DNA of 64,000 nt, from positions 248,001-312,000 of the forward strand of contig NZ_PJEO01000014.1 in NCBI RefSeq assembly GCF_002843175.1, written 5' to 3'. Position 1 is the stretch's first letter; every line of letters begins with the position of its first letter. Origin of the DNA: Confluentibacter flavum (lineage in GTDB: Bacteria > Bacteroidota > Bacteroidia > Flavobacteriales > Flavobacteriaceae). Positions 1-7,630 of the stretch are shown here, in pieces. The notes below the pieces were generated by a model. It did not search any database and was not told the origin of the DNA. It worked only from the letters and a program-made list of their open reading frames with translations. The position numbers and the translations under genes are program-made.

Positions 1-1958
1 CCGCCCAACTGAACAATAACGCCTTCTGGCTTTTCATGTTTGATGATGTCGTAGATATGTTCCCAAAATACAGGTTCAAAATACAATTTATCGGCGATAT
101 CAAAATCCGTTGAAACCGTTTCTGGATTGCAGTTAATCATAATGGTTTCGTAACCACACTCGGCAGCTGCCAAAACGCCATGAACACAGCAATAATCAAA
201 CTCGATACCTTGTCCGATTCGGTTAGGTCCTGAGCCTAATACAATAATTTTTTTCTTGTCGGTAACCACACTTTCATTATCTGCATAACGGTGTCCGTCT
301 GCCGTTTCCATATCGCTTTCAAACGTTGAGTAGTAATATGGGGTTTGTGCTTTAAATTCGGCTGCACAGGTATCAACCAACTTGTAAACTCTATTGACAC
401 CAAATTCTTCACGTTTATTGTAAACCTGACTTTCTAAACAGCCCAACATGTGCGCAATTTGTCTATCGCCATAACCTTTTTGTTTGGCTTCTAATAACAA
501 ATCCTTTTGAATGGTATCTATTTTATACGTAGAAATTTCTTTTTGTAACAGGAACAATTCTTCATACTGCTTTAAAAACCACATATCTATTTTTGTGATT
601 TCATGAATTCTACTTAACGGAATTCCCATAGCAATAGCATCATAAATGATAAAGACACGATCCCATGATGCATTGGTAAGTTTTTCTATAATTTGATTGT
701 AATCTTTATTCTCTTTTCCATCAGCTCCTAACCCATTTCGTTTAATCTCAAGGGATTGCGCTGCTTTATGAAGTGCTTCTTGAAAAGAACGACCAATACC
801 CATAACCTCTCCAACGGATTTCATTTGAAGTCCCAACGTTCTATCAGAACCCTCAAATTTATCGAAGTTCCAACGTGGTATTTTTACAATAACGTAATCT
901 AAAGTCGGTTCAAATAACGCCGAAGTTGATTTTGTAATTTGGTTTTGAAGTTCATCTAAATGATAACCTAATGCTAATTTTGCAGCAATTTTTGCAATAG
1001 GATATCCAGTAGCTTTACTTGCCAATGCAGATGAACGTGACACACGAGGATTGATTTCAATAGCGATTATATCTTCTTTTTCATCTGGTGATATTGCAAA
1101 CTGAACGTTACAACCACCGGCAAAATCACCGATACTACGCATCATATGGATAGCCATATCACGCATTTTTTGATACGTTTTATCACTCAACGTCATAGCT
1201 GGAGCAACGGTAATGGAATCACCTGTATGGATTCCAATCGGATCCATATTTTCTATGGAACAGATGATAACCACATTATCATTGGAGTCTCTAAGCAACT
1301 CTAACTCAAATTCTTTCCAGCCAATTAAAGCCTTATCAATCATAACTTCATGAATTGGAGATACCTCTAACCCACGCGTTAATAACTCATCAAAGTCCTC
1401 TTCTCTATGCACGAAAGAAGCCCCTGCTCCACCCAAAGTGAAAGAGGCTCGAATTATTAAAGGGAACCCAAATTCTTGAGCAATTTCTTTTCCTTTTAAG
1501 TAAGAAGTCGCCGTGGCTTGAGGCGCCATAGGAATGCCTATTTTAAGCATCAATTCCCTAAATTTCTCTCTATCTTCCGTAATATTTATGGCGTCGATAT
1601 CTACACCAATAATATCTACATTAAAATCCTTCCAAATTCCTTTTTCATCAGCTTCAATACATAAATTTAGTGCGGTTTGGCCTCCCATGGTTGGTAAAAC
1701 GGCATCAATTTGTGGGTGTTCTTTTAAAATTTTAATAATTGATTTGGTTGTAAGAGGCAACAAATACACATGATCGGCCATCGTTGGATCTGTCATGATA
1801 GTTGCTGGATTGGAATTTATAAGTATCGTTTCAATTCCATCTTCCTTAAGCGACCTTAAAGCTTGAGTTCCTGAATAATCAAATTCGCATGCTTGTCCAA
1901 TAATAATAGGACCTGAACCAATAATTAAAATAGATTTTAGTTGTGAATTTTTTGGCAT
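1..1958 (-). CDS. carB: Carbamoyl-phosphate synthase large subunit (5' part; continues past base 1)
   Basis: CarB makes carbamoyl phosphate from bicarbonate, ATP and glutamine-derived ammonia for pyrimidine and arginine synthesis in the cytoplasm. About 652 residues of roughly 1,070 are present. The N-terminal nucleotide-binding start (SGPIIIGQACEFDYSG), the first ATP-grasp domain (AIEINPRVSRSSALASK), the oligomerisation region, and the start of the second homologous half (VLGSGPNRIGQGIEFDY) are all visible, so the internal duplication of the family is confirmed. The ATG complements bases 1956-1958. The reading frame is open to the window edge with no disruption. It lies about 110 bp downstream of rpmH on the same strand, but an intrinsic terminator separates them, so it probably has its own promoter or depends on read-through. 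Confidence 0.97.
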   Translation of the reverse strand, partial: MPKNSQLKSILIIGSGPIIIGQACEFDYSGTQALRSLKEDGIETILINSNPATIMTDPTMADHVYLLPLTTKSIIKILKEHPQIDAVLPTMGGQTALNLCIEADEKGIWKDFNVDIIGVDIDAINITEDREKFRELMLKIGIPMAPQATATSYLKGKEIAQEFGFPLIIRASFTLGGAGASFVHREEDFDELLTRGLEVSPIHEVMIDKALIGWKEFELELLRDSNDNVVIICSIENMDPIGIHTGDSITVAPAMTLSDKTYQKMRDMAIHMMRSIGDFAGGCNVQFAISPDEKEDIIAIEINPRVSRSSALASKATGYPIAKIAAKLALGYHLDELQNQITKSTSALFEPTLDYVIVKIPRWNFDKFEGSDRTLGLQMKSVGEVMGIGRSFQEALHKAAQSLEIKRNGLGADGKENKDYNQIIEKLTNASWDRVFIIYDAIAMGIPLSRIHEITKIDMWFLKQYEELFLLQKEISTYKIDTIQKDLLLEAKQKGYGDRQIAHMLGCLESQVYNKREEFGVNRVYKLVDTCAAEFKAQTPYYYSTFESDMETADGHRYADNESVVTDKKKIIVLGSGPNRIGQGIEFDYCCVHGVLAAAECGYETIMINCNPETVSTDFDIADKLYFEPVFWEHIYDIIKHEKPEGVIVQLG

Positions 1959-2015
1959 GTTTACTGTTTAAATAGTGTGTTTTAGTATGTTACAAAAATA
2001 GGCATTAGCAGACAT

Positions 2016-2048
2016 AAAAAAAGGCATTACACTTAAGTAACACCTTTT
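2016..2048 (-). terminator. Intrinsic terminator downstream of rpmH
   Basis: Read on the minus strand, AAAAGG(tg)TTAC pairs with GTAA(tg)CCTTTT around a six-base loop, and the 3' arm runs into a T tract. It lies just after the rpmH stop and before carB. The stem has a two-base internal mismatch, so its strength is moderate. Confidence 0.55.
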
Positions 2049-2070
2049 AAATATTAACAATTGTTAATCA

Positions 2071-2232
2071 TTATTTTTTATGTCTAGACTCAGATGACAC
2101 AGACAATTTTTTTCTGCCTTTAGCTCTTCTACGAGCAAGCACTTTTCTTCCATTGGCAGAAGCCATTCTTTCTCTAAAACCATGCTTGTTTCTTCTCTTT
2201 CTTTTTGATGGCTGAAATGTTCTTTTACTCAT
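2071..2232 (-). CDS. rpmH: 50S ribosomal protein L34
   Basis: This 53-residue, very basic protein starts [19 protein letters not shown] and continues through the conserved [20 protein letters not shown] block, the L34 signature. It binds 23S rRNA in the large subunit. The length (53 residues) matches Bacteroidetes L34, which carries a short C-terminal extension ([10 protein letters not shown] here). The usual partners rnpA and dnaA are absent, so this is not the replication-origin neighbourhood seen in many other bacteria. A near-consensus Bacteroidetes promoter lies 60-95 bp upstream. Confidence 0.97.
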   Translation of the reverse strand: MSKRTFQPSKRKRRNKHGFRERMASANGRKVLARRRAKGRKKLSVSSESRHKK

Positions 2233-2294
2233 TGTCTTATATCTTTAAAATCTGTATTGTATTTATCTATTCGGTGTTTCTCCAAAACTGGGGG

Positions 2295-2325
2295 CAAATA
2301 TACAAAGAGTTTTCACTTTGACAAA
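2295..2325 (-). promoter_or_regulatory. Bacteroidetes-type promoter of rpmH
   Basis: On the minus strand, TTTG (2325-2322) is followed by exactly 19 bp and then TATATTTG (2302-2295). This matches the flavobacterial housekeeping consensus TTTG-N19-TAnnTTTG. The predicted transcript would start near 2289 and have a leader of about 55 nt. It is the cleanest promoter in the window and a useful internal reference for the other boxes. Confidence 0.75.
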
Positions 2326-2482
2326 CCTTATTTTAAAAATATTTTATTATTGATAAAATTTTAAAATCCAATGACAAACACCAGTATTTATTTATGTTAT
2401 GCACCTCATTTTTGTTAAAAACCTATATAGTTCTTTCCATAAAAATTTAGTTTCTTTGTACTCCGAAAGTAAAATCAAGTCA

Positions 2483-3382
2483 ATGTCTATTTTTTTTAAG
2501 GGAATATTGCTATTTTCAGCCTTGTTCTCTAATGTTGTATCAGCTCAAAACATCTTAGAATATCACTTAAAGGTTGGCGATAGCATGACCGTATCTCAAA
2601 AAGCGATCCAAGATATTACCCAAGATTTGGATGGGACAAAACACGAGTTAAAAAACACCATTGAAGCCGATTATACGTTTGTTGTTTCCCAAAAAACCGA
2701 CAGTACTTATATTATTAATTTTAATTTTGAGAGATTTAAAATGGTAACTAATTCCAATCTGTACGGAGACGTAATTAATATTGATACAAAAAACAGTATT
2801 TCTAAAGATGATATCCAAGCGCAGGTTTTTTTAGGAATGATTGGCTCCAAATTAAAAATGGAATTACTTAAAAATGGTAAAATAAAATCGGTTTCTGGAA
2901 CAGAAAAAATGATTGCTAAAATGATTGACAAAGCTGGTATTTCTGATGAACTAACAAAGCAAGTCATGATTGAAAGCATGAAAAAAGAATTCGGTAATAA
3001 AAGTTTAGCCCAAAGTTTTGAACAGATGACCTTTATTTACCCAAATAAAAAAGTGAAGATGGGCGACACTTGGGTTAATATTTACAAAGGAGATTTAAAT
3101 GCTAAAAATACTTGGAAGCTAGATACCATAAATGAAAAAACGTTGGAACTGAGTGCTGATAGTGATATAACAATGTCCACTAAAGATGAGAACGTATCCA
3201 TGACATTAACTGGTAAACAACAAACGAAATTAACAGCCAGCAAAACGTCTGGATTTATCAAAGATATGGTTGTAAAGCAAACTGCTAAAGGTGTTTCAGT
3301 AATGGCACAAATGACAGATGTAGACATACCAACCACAATAACTTCAACCACAACTTATAAAACAATTAAACATGTACAATAA
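2483..3382 (+). CDS. Exported protein of unknown function, DUF6263-like
   Basis: The protein has 299 residues from the ATG at 2483, which opens a clear signal peptide (FKGILLFSALFSNVVSA, then QNIL). The frame is open upstream to 2399, but those 28 residues would precede the signal peptide and are unlikely to be translated. The mature part is rich in beta-strand-like K/T/D/S segments (YHLKVGDSMTVSQ, TYTFVV-type repeats, GDTWVN) and ends TTTYKTIKHVQ. This resembles the Bacteroidetes DUF6263 type, but I recognise no catalytic motif. It overlaps the next gene by 11 bp, so the two are probably co-translated. Function unknown. Confidence 0.75.
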   Translation: MSIFFKGILLFSALFSNVVSAQNILEYHLKVGDSMTVSQKAIQDITQDLDGTKHELKNTIEADYTFVVSQKTDSTYIINFNFERFKMVTNSNLYGDVINIDTKNSISKDDIQAQVFLGMIGSKLKMELLKNGKIKSVSGTEKMIAKMIDKAGISDELTKQVMIESMKKEFGNKSLAQSFEQMTFIYPNKKVKMGDTWVNIYKGDLNAKNTWKLDTINEKTLELSADSDITMSTKDENVSMTLTGKQQTKLTASKTSGFIKDMVVKQTAKGVSVMAQMTDVDIPTTITSTTTYKTIKHVQ

Positions 3383-3947
3383 AATCATAAAACTCATTAT
3401 TGCTGCTGGTATTATTGCTTATGCAGTATTTCAATTTACAGAAAATAATATAGGTAATGGTATCATGCTTATATTACTATCCTTAATTTTTGTGTTTTTA
3501 TATTTTAAAAATGAATTTATTCTCTTGGCATTTTTAAGATTACGTAAACAAGATTTTCCAGGCGCCAAAAAATGGCTAGATAAAATTAAAAACCCAGAAT
3601 CTGCACTTGTAAAAAAACAACAAGGGTATTATAATTATTTGCACGGCATCATGGTATCTCAAACCAACATGAATGAAGCCGAAAAATATTTTAAGAAAGC
3701 TGTGGAATTGGGACTATCCATGAATCATGATTTAGCCATGGCAAAATTAAATTTATCTGGTATTGCATTTTCTAAACGCAGAAAGCAAGAAGCTCAAAAA
3801 TTACTATCTGAAGCCCAAAAATTGGATAAACAAGGTATGCTTACCGACCAGATAAAAATGATGAAAGAAAACATGAAACGTGCCCAAATGCCGAATCAAC
3901 CTTATGGTTCTGGTGGTTCAATAAGACAGCAAAAAAAGAGAGGGTAG
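3372..3947 (+). CDS. Membrane-anchored TPR-like protein
   Basis: The protein has 191 residues. Two N-terminal hydrophobic segments (about residues 5-20 and 30-47, IGNGIMLILLSLIFVFLYF) are followed by a soluble helical part with TPR-like repeats (GYYNYLHGIMVSQTNMNEAE, then AKLNLSGIAFSKRRKQEAQ). The basic, Gln/Gly-rich tail (GSGGSIRQQKKRG) looks disordered. It begins inside the 3' end of the preceding exported protein gene (11-bp overlap), so the pair forms one transcription unit that ends at the strong hairpin at 3976-4015. It is probably an inner-membrane scaffold; the partner is unknown. Confidence 0.8.
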   Translation: MYNKIIKLIIAAGIIAYAVFQFTENNIGNGIMLILLSLIFVFLYFKNEFILLAFLRLRKQDFPGAKKWLDKIKNPESALVKKQQGYYNYLHGIMVSQTNMNEAEKYFKKAVELGLSMNHDLAMAKLNLSGIAFSKRRKQEAQKLLSEAQKLDKQGMLTDQIKMMKENMKRAQMPNQPYGSGGSIRQQKKRG

Positions 3948-3975
3948 TTTTTATTTAAACGTTTTATTTAATGGG

Positions 3976-4015
3976 CCCCTGAAACAATCCCGGTGATTAT
4001 CGATTGTTTCAGGGG
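3976..4015. terminator. Strong bidirectional hairpin terminator
   Basis: There is a perfect 14-bp stem: the arm CCCCTGAAACAATC at 3976-3989 pairs with its complement at 4002-4015, around a 12-base loop. It lies between convergent genes, with T/A-rich sequence on both sides. The CTGAAACAA core resembles the CCTGAAACAAGTTCAGG palindrome at 60.4 kb, so this may be a domesticated repeat hairpin. Confidence 0.7.
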
Positions 4016-4111
4016 TCTCTTATTTATATAATTAATAGCGGATAATCAATTTCATTAATAATTATTAACTTTTTCAAATCAGGATGATTACCCATCTGTT
4101 CATCCAAAAAA

Positions 4112-5032
4112 TTAATTATAATATCCTTTTTCAGGAATATCAATAGTATATATTTTTCTAGATTTATTGACAAGATGTCTATCTCTAAGCCAAGGATTAT
4201 GCAGTTTAAGCACTTTATAATTGATGCCATATTTTTCAGCAAACTTGGTGAAATCCGTTACAGTAGAATCTACTTTAACCTGATATGTTGGAATGGTATT
4301 GTATAAATCTTTTTCTCTGAAATTAAAGCCATATTTATCTGGATTCGATAAAATCTCTTTTAACGCAACAATCCTAAAAAGATAGCGACCTGTTTCTTCG
4401 CCTAAAAGCAAATCATAATAACTGCTCACATTTTGCTCTTTCATACGTCTTGAAACTCCCGCATTACCAGCGTTATAAGCGGCAGCGGCAAGTGTCCAAG
4501 AACCTAAATCTTGTTTTGATTTTTTTAAATATTTACAGGCTACTTCAGTGGCTTTTTCAAGGTTATAACGTTCATCTACATTATCATTTACCTCTAAGCC
4601 GTTCTCTCTGCCTGTAGCAGGCATGATTTGCCAAACGCCAGTAGCCCCAGCTGGTGACACTGCATTGGTTAATCCACTTTCGATAACCGCTAAATATTTA
4701 AAATCTTCCGGGATGCCATGCTTTTCTAAAATAGGTTCAATAATAGGAAAGTATTTTTTGGCACGCTTAAACATTAACAATCCGTTTGATTGCCAATAGG
4801 TGTTTACCAACAATTCTTTATCCATGCGCTCATAAATATCAGGATCTTTAAGTGGCATAGGCTCACCTGCAAAATTTAAATCATCCGGTATTTGAAGTGC
4901 GTAAACGTTATAATCGTTGATGAGCATTTTCTCGAAATTCTCATCGGTTGGTGCATCTTGTAGGGCGTATATAAACAGGGCTGATAAACTTAATAATCCT
5001 ACAAAAGCCAACGTTCTTTCTATAATTTTCAT
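4112..5032 (-). CDS. Lytic transglycosylase, MltD/Slt-type
   Basis: The protein has 306 residues with an N-terminal signal or anchor helix (about residues 8-24). It cleaves peptidoglycan glycan strands non-hydrolytically, leaving 1,6-anhydro-MurNAc ends, in the periplasm. The GH23 fold is shown by AVIESGL with the catalytic Glu at about residue 118, then SPAGATGVWQIMPATGRENGL and AAAAYNAGNAGVSR. The C-terminal 60 residues (FTKFAEKYGINYKVLKLHNPWL) look like a single degenerate LysM-type module, as in MltD relatives, though shorter. It is monocistronic and shares the terminator at 3976-4015 with the convergent operon. The ATG complements 5030-5032. Confidence 0.9.
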   Translation of the reverse strand: MKIIERTLAFVGLLSLSALFIYALQDAPTDENFEKMLINDYNVYALQIPDDLNFAGEPMPLKDPDIYERMDKELLVNTYWQSNGLLMFKRAKKYFPIIEPILEKHGIPEDFKYLAVIESGLTNAVSPAGATGVWQIMPATGRENGLEVNDNVDERYNLEKATEVACKYLKKSKQDLGSWTLAAAAYNAGNAGVSRRMKEQNVSSYYDLLLGEETGRYLFRIVALKEILSNPDKYGFNFREKDLYNTIPTYQVKVDSTVTDFTKFAEKYGINYKVLKLHNPWLRDRHLVNKSRKIYTIDIPEKGYYN

Positions 5033-5083
5033 AACTAATAAGTTTTGTTTAAAGGTAAAAAAAAATAATGATAGGTTTTAATT

Positions 5084-5749
5084 CTAGTTTCCCAAAATTA
5101 TGGATGGTAAATGTTCATTAAACCATTTATATTTATTAATAATCATGATGTGCGAACCATTTTTTATGGTCATACAATCCTTAATATTTTTAATAGGAAA
5201 TACCGTATCTATGTCTCCATGTATATGAATTAAATTAGGATTCGGTATTTCTTGATTCCAACAAATCATGTTTTTAATAGCCCAACTTAAATAATGGCTA
5301 TCATTAACAGATAAATACTTTTTATATAACTCCAAACGCTTTGTAACATTATTTCCAAAGGCATATTTGGCAAATAAATCTATATTACTTACTAATTGGG
5401 TTGGCAATAATTTATAAGCCATAGTAACTTTTGCAAGTTGCATATGCTTTGGTAATTCATACAATGATTTAACGCTGGAAATGATAATTAATTTTCTAAC
5501 ATTTATATGTTTGCTAATTTCTTGAACGATTACACCTCCAAAAGACACCCCAATTAACACCACATTATCATGTTTTATATGTTTTGATAAACGCAAAGCA
5601 TAGTCCGTAATTACCTCGTTATCAATAGGTAACAACCATTCTAAATAATGAATTTCAAATTGATTTTCTGGCAACTTAATGTATTCAAAAATTTTAGGAC
5701 TGGCAGCCATACCTGGCATAAAATAGACATGTATTAGTTGTTGATACAT
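5084..5749 (-). CDS. Alpha/beta-hydrolase
   Basis: This 221-residue cytoplasmic protein has the nucleophile elbow GVSFGG with Ser at about residue 69, an acid loop HGDIDTVFP (Asp179/181) and a C-terminal NGSHIMII His at about 200. The catalytic triad of the fold is therefore intact. An early PGMAASPKIF loop supplies the oxyanion region. The lid is short. The substrate cannot be inferred; small esterase or thioesterase activity is likely. It lies 51 bp upstream of the transglycosylase gene on the same strand, so the two could be co-transcribed. Confidence 0.8.
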   Translation of the reverse strand: MYQQLIHVYFMPGMAASPKIFEYIKLPENQFEIHYLEWLLPIDNEVITDYALRLSKHIKHDNVVLIGVSFGGVIVQEISKHINVRKLIIISSVKSLYELPKHMQLAKVTMAYKLLPTQLVSNIDLFAKYAFGNNVTKRLELYKKYLSVNDSHYLSWAIKNMICWNQEIPNPNLIHIHGDIDTVFPIKNIKDCMTIKNGSHIMIINKYKWFNEHLPSIILGN

Positions 5750-5793
5750 AAGGTTTTAACAGATGAAACCCTTTCATTAAGGATTTTTTGTTG

Positions 5794-5801
5794 TATATTT
5801 G
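5794..5801 (+). promoter_or_regulatory. -7 promoter box before the small GNAT-like gene
   Basis: TATATTTG matches the Bacteroidetes -7 consensus TAnnTTTG about 63 bp upstream of the ATG at 5864. The expected TTTG at -33 is only partly present (TTTC). Confidence 0.45.
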
Positions 5802-5863
5802 CATAGCAAAGCTACAAAATAGTCTTCCATTATTTAGATTCCATTTAATTAAAAACATATACC

Positions 5864-6160
5864 ATGATTGATGTTGCTGAACTAATAGACAATGATTTCT
5901 TACGCCAATATGAAATCAGAATTGATGACCAATTAGCTAAAATTGAGTATTCTTTGCAAGACCGAAAGATTTTTTTAACAAAACTTGTAATTCCAGACGC
6001 TCTTAAAGACGACGAGTTTAAAAAGCAATTTTTATGCGCTGTTTTTGAGCAAATTGAAGAACGCAATTTAAGTGTTGTACCAACGAGTCCTGAAATTGCT
6101 AAGTTTGTAAGAAGTAACAGAAAGTACAAACGTATGCTTCCTGTTGGGGTTATTATTTAG
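5864..6160 (+). CDS. Small GNAT-like (YjdJ-type) N-acetyltransferase-domain protein
   Basis: The protein has 98 residues. The central block KLVIPDALKDDEFKKQFLCA is followed by a helix and RNLSVVPTSPEIAKFVRSN, then KYKRMLP. This is the pattern of the compact single-domain GCN5-related family (YjdJ/Gtn1 type), in which the conserved VVP-x-C/S-P-x(n)-F/Y segment lines the acetyl-CoA site. The substrate is unknown. Unusually short length for an acetyltransferase is normal in this subfamily. It stands alone between divergent and convergent neighbours and has its own promoter box and terminator. Confidence 0.7.
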   Translation: MIDVAELIDNDFLRQYEIRIDDQLAKIEYSLQDRKIFLTKLVIPDALKDDEFKKQFLCAVFEQIEERNLSVVPTSPEIAKFVRSNRKYKRMLPVGVII

Positions 6161-6174
6161 AATCTCAAAACCAC

Positions 6175-6219
6175 CAAAACAAAACATCCAAAGTTAATGA
6201 ACTTTGGATGTTTTGTTTT
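6175..6219. terminator. Strong bidirectional terminator between convergent genes
   Basis: A stem of about 20 bp (AACATCCAAAGTT pairing with AACTTTGGATGTT, extended by A/T pairs) has a four-base loop at 6196-6199 and T tracts on both strands. The mtaB stop codon overlaps its right-hand end, so it serves both the GNAT-like gene and mtaB. Confidence 0.85.
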
Positions 6220-7544
6220 TACAATGCTAGTTCTTTTACAAAATCGAACCTAACCAAGCCGTCATCATCAATTTTAGTCAGTTCTACGTCATGCAACGTA
6301 TTTACTAATTCTGGATTCCAAGGCATTTTAACCTTCACATAATTTTCAGTAAAACCGTGTATATATCCTTCCTTATTTTCGCCTTCAAATAGCACGGTTC
6401 TTTTAGTTCCTAGCTGACTTTCGTAAAAAGCCCGTCGTTTTTTAACCGACAAACCACGTAGCATTTTACTACGTTTGTTTCTAACGTTCATCGGTACCAC
6501 GTTATCCATATCGGCAGCTTCAGTATTATCGCGTTCAGAATATGTAAAAACATGTAAATAAGAAATATCCAAATCATTTAAAAAATGATAGGTCTCTAGA
6601 AAATGTTCGTCCGTTTCTCCAGGAAAACCAACGATGACATCCACACCAATACAAGCGTGAGGCATCACATCTTTTATTTTAGACACTCTATCCACATACA
6701 ATTCACGCATATAACGGCGTTTCATTTTTTTAAGGATGTCATTATTGCCCGATTGTAACGGAATATGAAAATGAGGCACAAAGGCTCTGGATTTTGAAAC
6801 CAAATCAATGGTTTCGTTCTTTAAAAGATTAGGTTCAATGGATGAAATTCGCAGTCGCTCAATTCCTTCTACTTTATCCAATTCTTTAACCAAATCCAAA
6901 AAGGTGTGTTCATGTTGTTTATTCCCGAATTCACCTTTACCATAATCGCCGATATTAACACCCGTCAACACGATTTCTTTTATGTTTTGGGACGAAATTT
7001 CTCGTGCATTATTAAGCACATTCTCCATTGTATCGCTTCGAGAAATACCACGTGCTAGCGGAATAGTGCAATAGGTACATTTATAATCGCAACCATCTTG
7101 AACCTTTAAAAAAGCACGGGTTCTATCTCCTATGGAATAACTCCCAACATAAAAATCGGCTTCTTCAATTTCGCAGGAATGCACTTCTCCAAAGTCGTTT
7201 TTTGATAGGTCGTTTATATAATCAGTGATTTTAAATTTCTCGGTAGCACCCAACACCAAATCAACACCATTTACATCAGCCAATTCCTGCGGTTTTAATT
7301 GGGCATAACAGCCAACGGCAGCAACAAAGGCCTTCGGATTGGCTTTTTGCGCTTGCTTTACAATGGTTTTAAAACGTTTGTCTGCATTTTCGGTTACCGA
7401 ACAGGTGTTAATCACATAAATATCGGCTTGTTCAGAAAAATCTACACGGTCGAACCCCTCATCTGTAAAACTTCTGGCAATGGTAGAGGTTTCAGCAAAG
7501 TTAAGTTTACAACCCAATGTATAAAATGCGACTTTTTTTCTCAT
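6219..7544 (-). CDS. mtaB: tRNA N6-threonylcarbamoyladenosine (t6A37) methylthiotransferase MtaB
   Basis: This radical-SAM enzyme converts t6A37 to ms2t6A in tRNAs that read ANN codons. It is 441 residues from the ATG at 7544. The UPF0004 domain opens with FYTLGCKLNFAET and contributes cluster cysteines (GCK, NTCSVTE, VGCYAQ). The radical-SAM CxxxCxxC is DGCDYKCTYCTIPLARG. A TRAM domain forms the C-terminus (VLFEGENKEGYIHGFTENY). The frame is open to 7673, but residues upstream of 7559 do not look like the family. ATG 7559 is an alternative five residues longer. The -7 box at 7608-7615 also rules out a start at 7673. Confidence 0.93.
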   Translation of the reverse strand: MRKKVAFYTLGCKLNFAETSTIARSFTDEGFDRVDFSEQADIYVINTCSVTENADKRFKTIVKQAQKANPKAFVAAVGCYAQLKPQELADVNGVDLVLGATEKFKITDYINDLSKNDFGEVHSCEIEEADFYVGSYSIGDRTRAFLKVQDGCDYKCTYCTIPLARGISRSDTMENVLNNAREISSQNIKEIVLTGVNIGDYGKGEFGNKQHEHTFLDLVKELDKVEGIERLRISSIEPNLLKNETIDLVSKSRAFVPHFHIPLQSGNNDILKKMKRRYMRELYVDRVSKIKDVMPHACIGVDVIVGFPGETDEHFLETYHFLNDLDISYLHVFTYSERDNTEAADMDNVVPMNVRNKRSKMLRGLSVKKRRAFYESQLGTKRTVLFEGENKEGYIHGFTENYVKVKMPWNPELVNTLHDVELTKIDDDGLVRFDFVKELAL

Positions 7545-7607
7545 TAATTCTTTAGTCATTTCCGCGAAGGGATAAATCTCATTATATTTACCTTTGCTAA
7601 AAGATTG

Positions 7608-7615
7608 CAAATTTA
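7608..7615 (-). promoter_or_regulatory. mtaB promoter -7 box
   Basis: Read on the minus strand, TAAATTTG matches TAnnTTTG, with TTTA 19 bp upstream at the -33 position. It would start transcription near 7602 and gives a leader of 40-60 nt to the chosen mtaB starts. Confidence 0.55.
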
Positions 7616-7630
7616 CAACTAATAAGTTAT

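Noticed and set aside
2071-2232. rpmH as a sign of the replication origin
   Set aside because: rnpA, yidC and dnaA are not adjacent and no DnaA-box cluster was seen; in flavobacteria rpmH is often next to carB.
3976-4015. Perfect 14-bp inverted repeat as an attachment site or transposon end
   Set aside because: There is one copy, no target duplication or transposase, and it sits between convergent genes, so a terminator is the simpler reading.
4024-4242. 72-residue reading frame on the minus strand
   Set aside because: It overlaps the transglycosylase 3' end in another frame, has no recognisable motif and its composition follows the shadow of the real gene.
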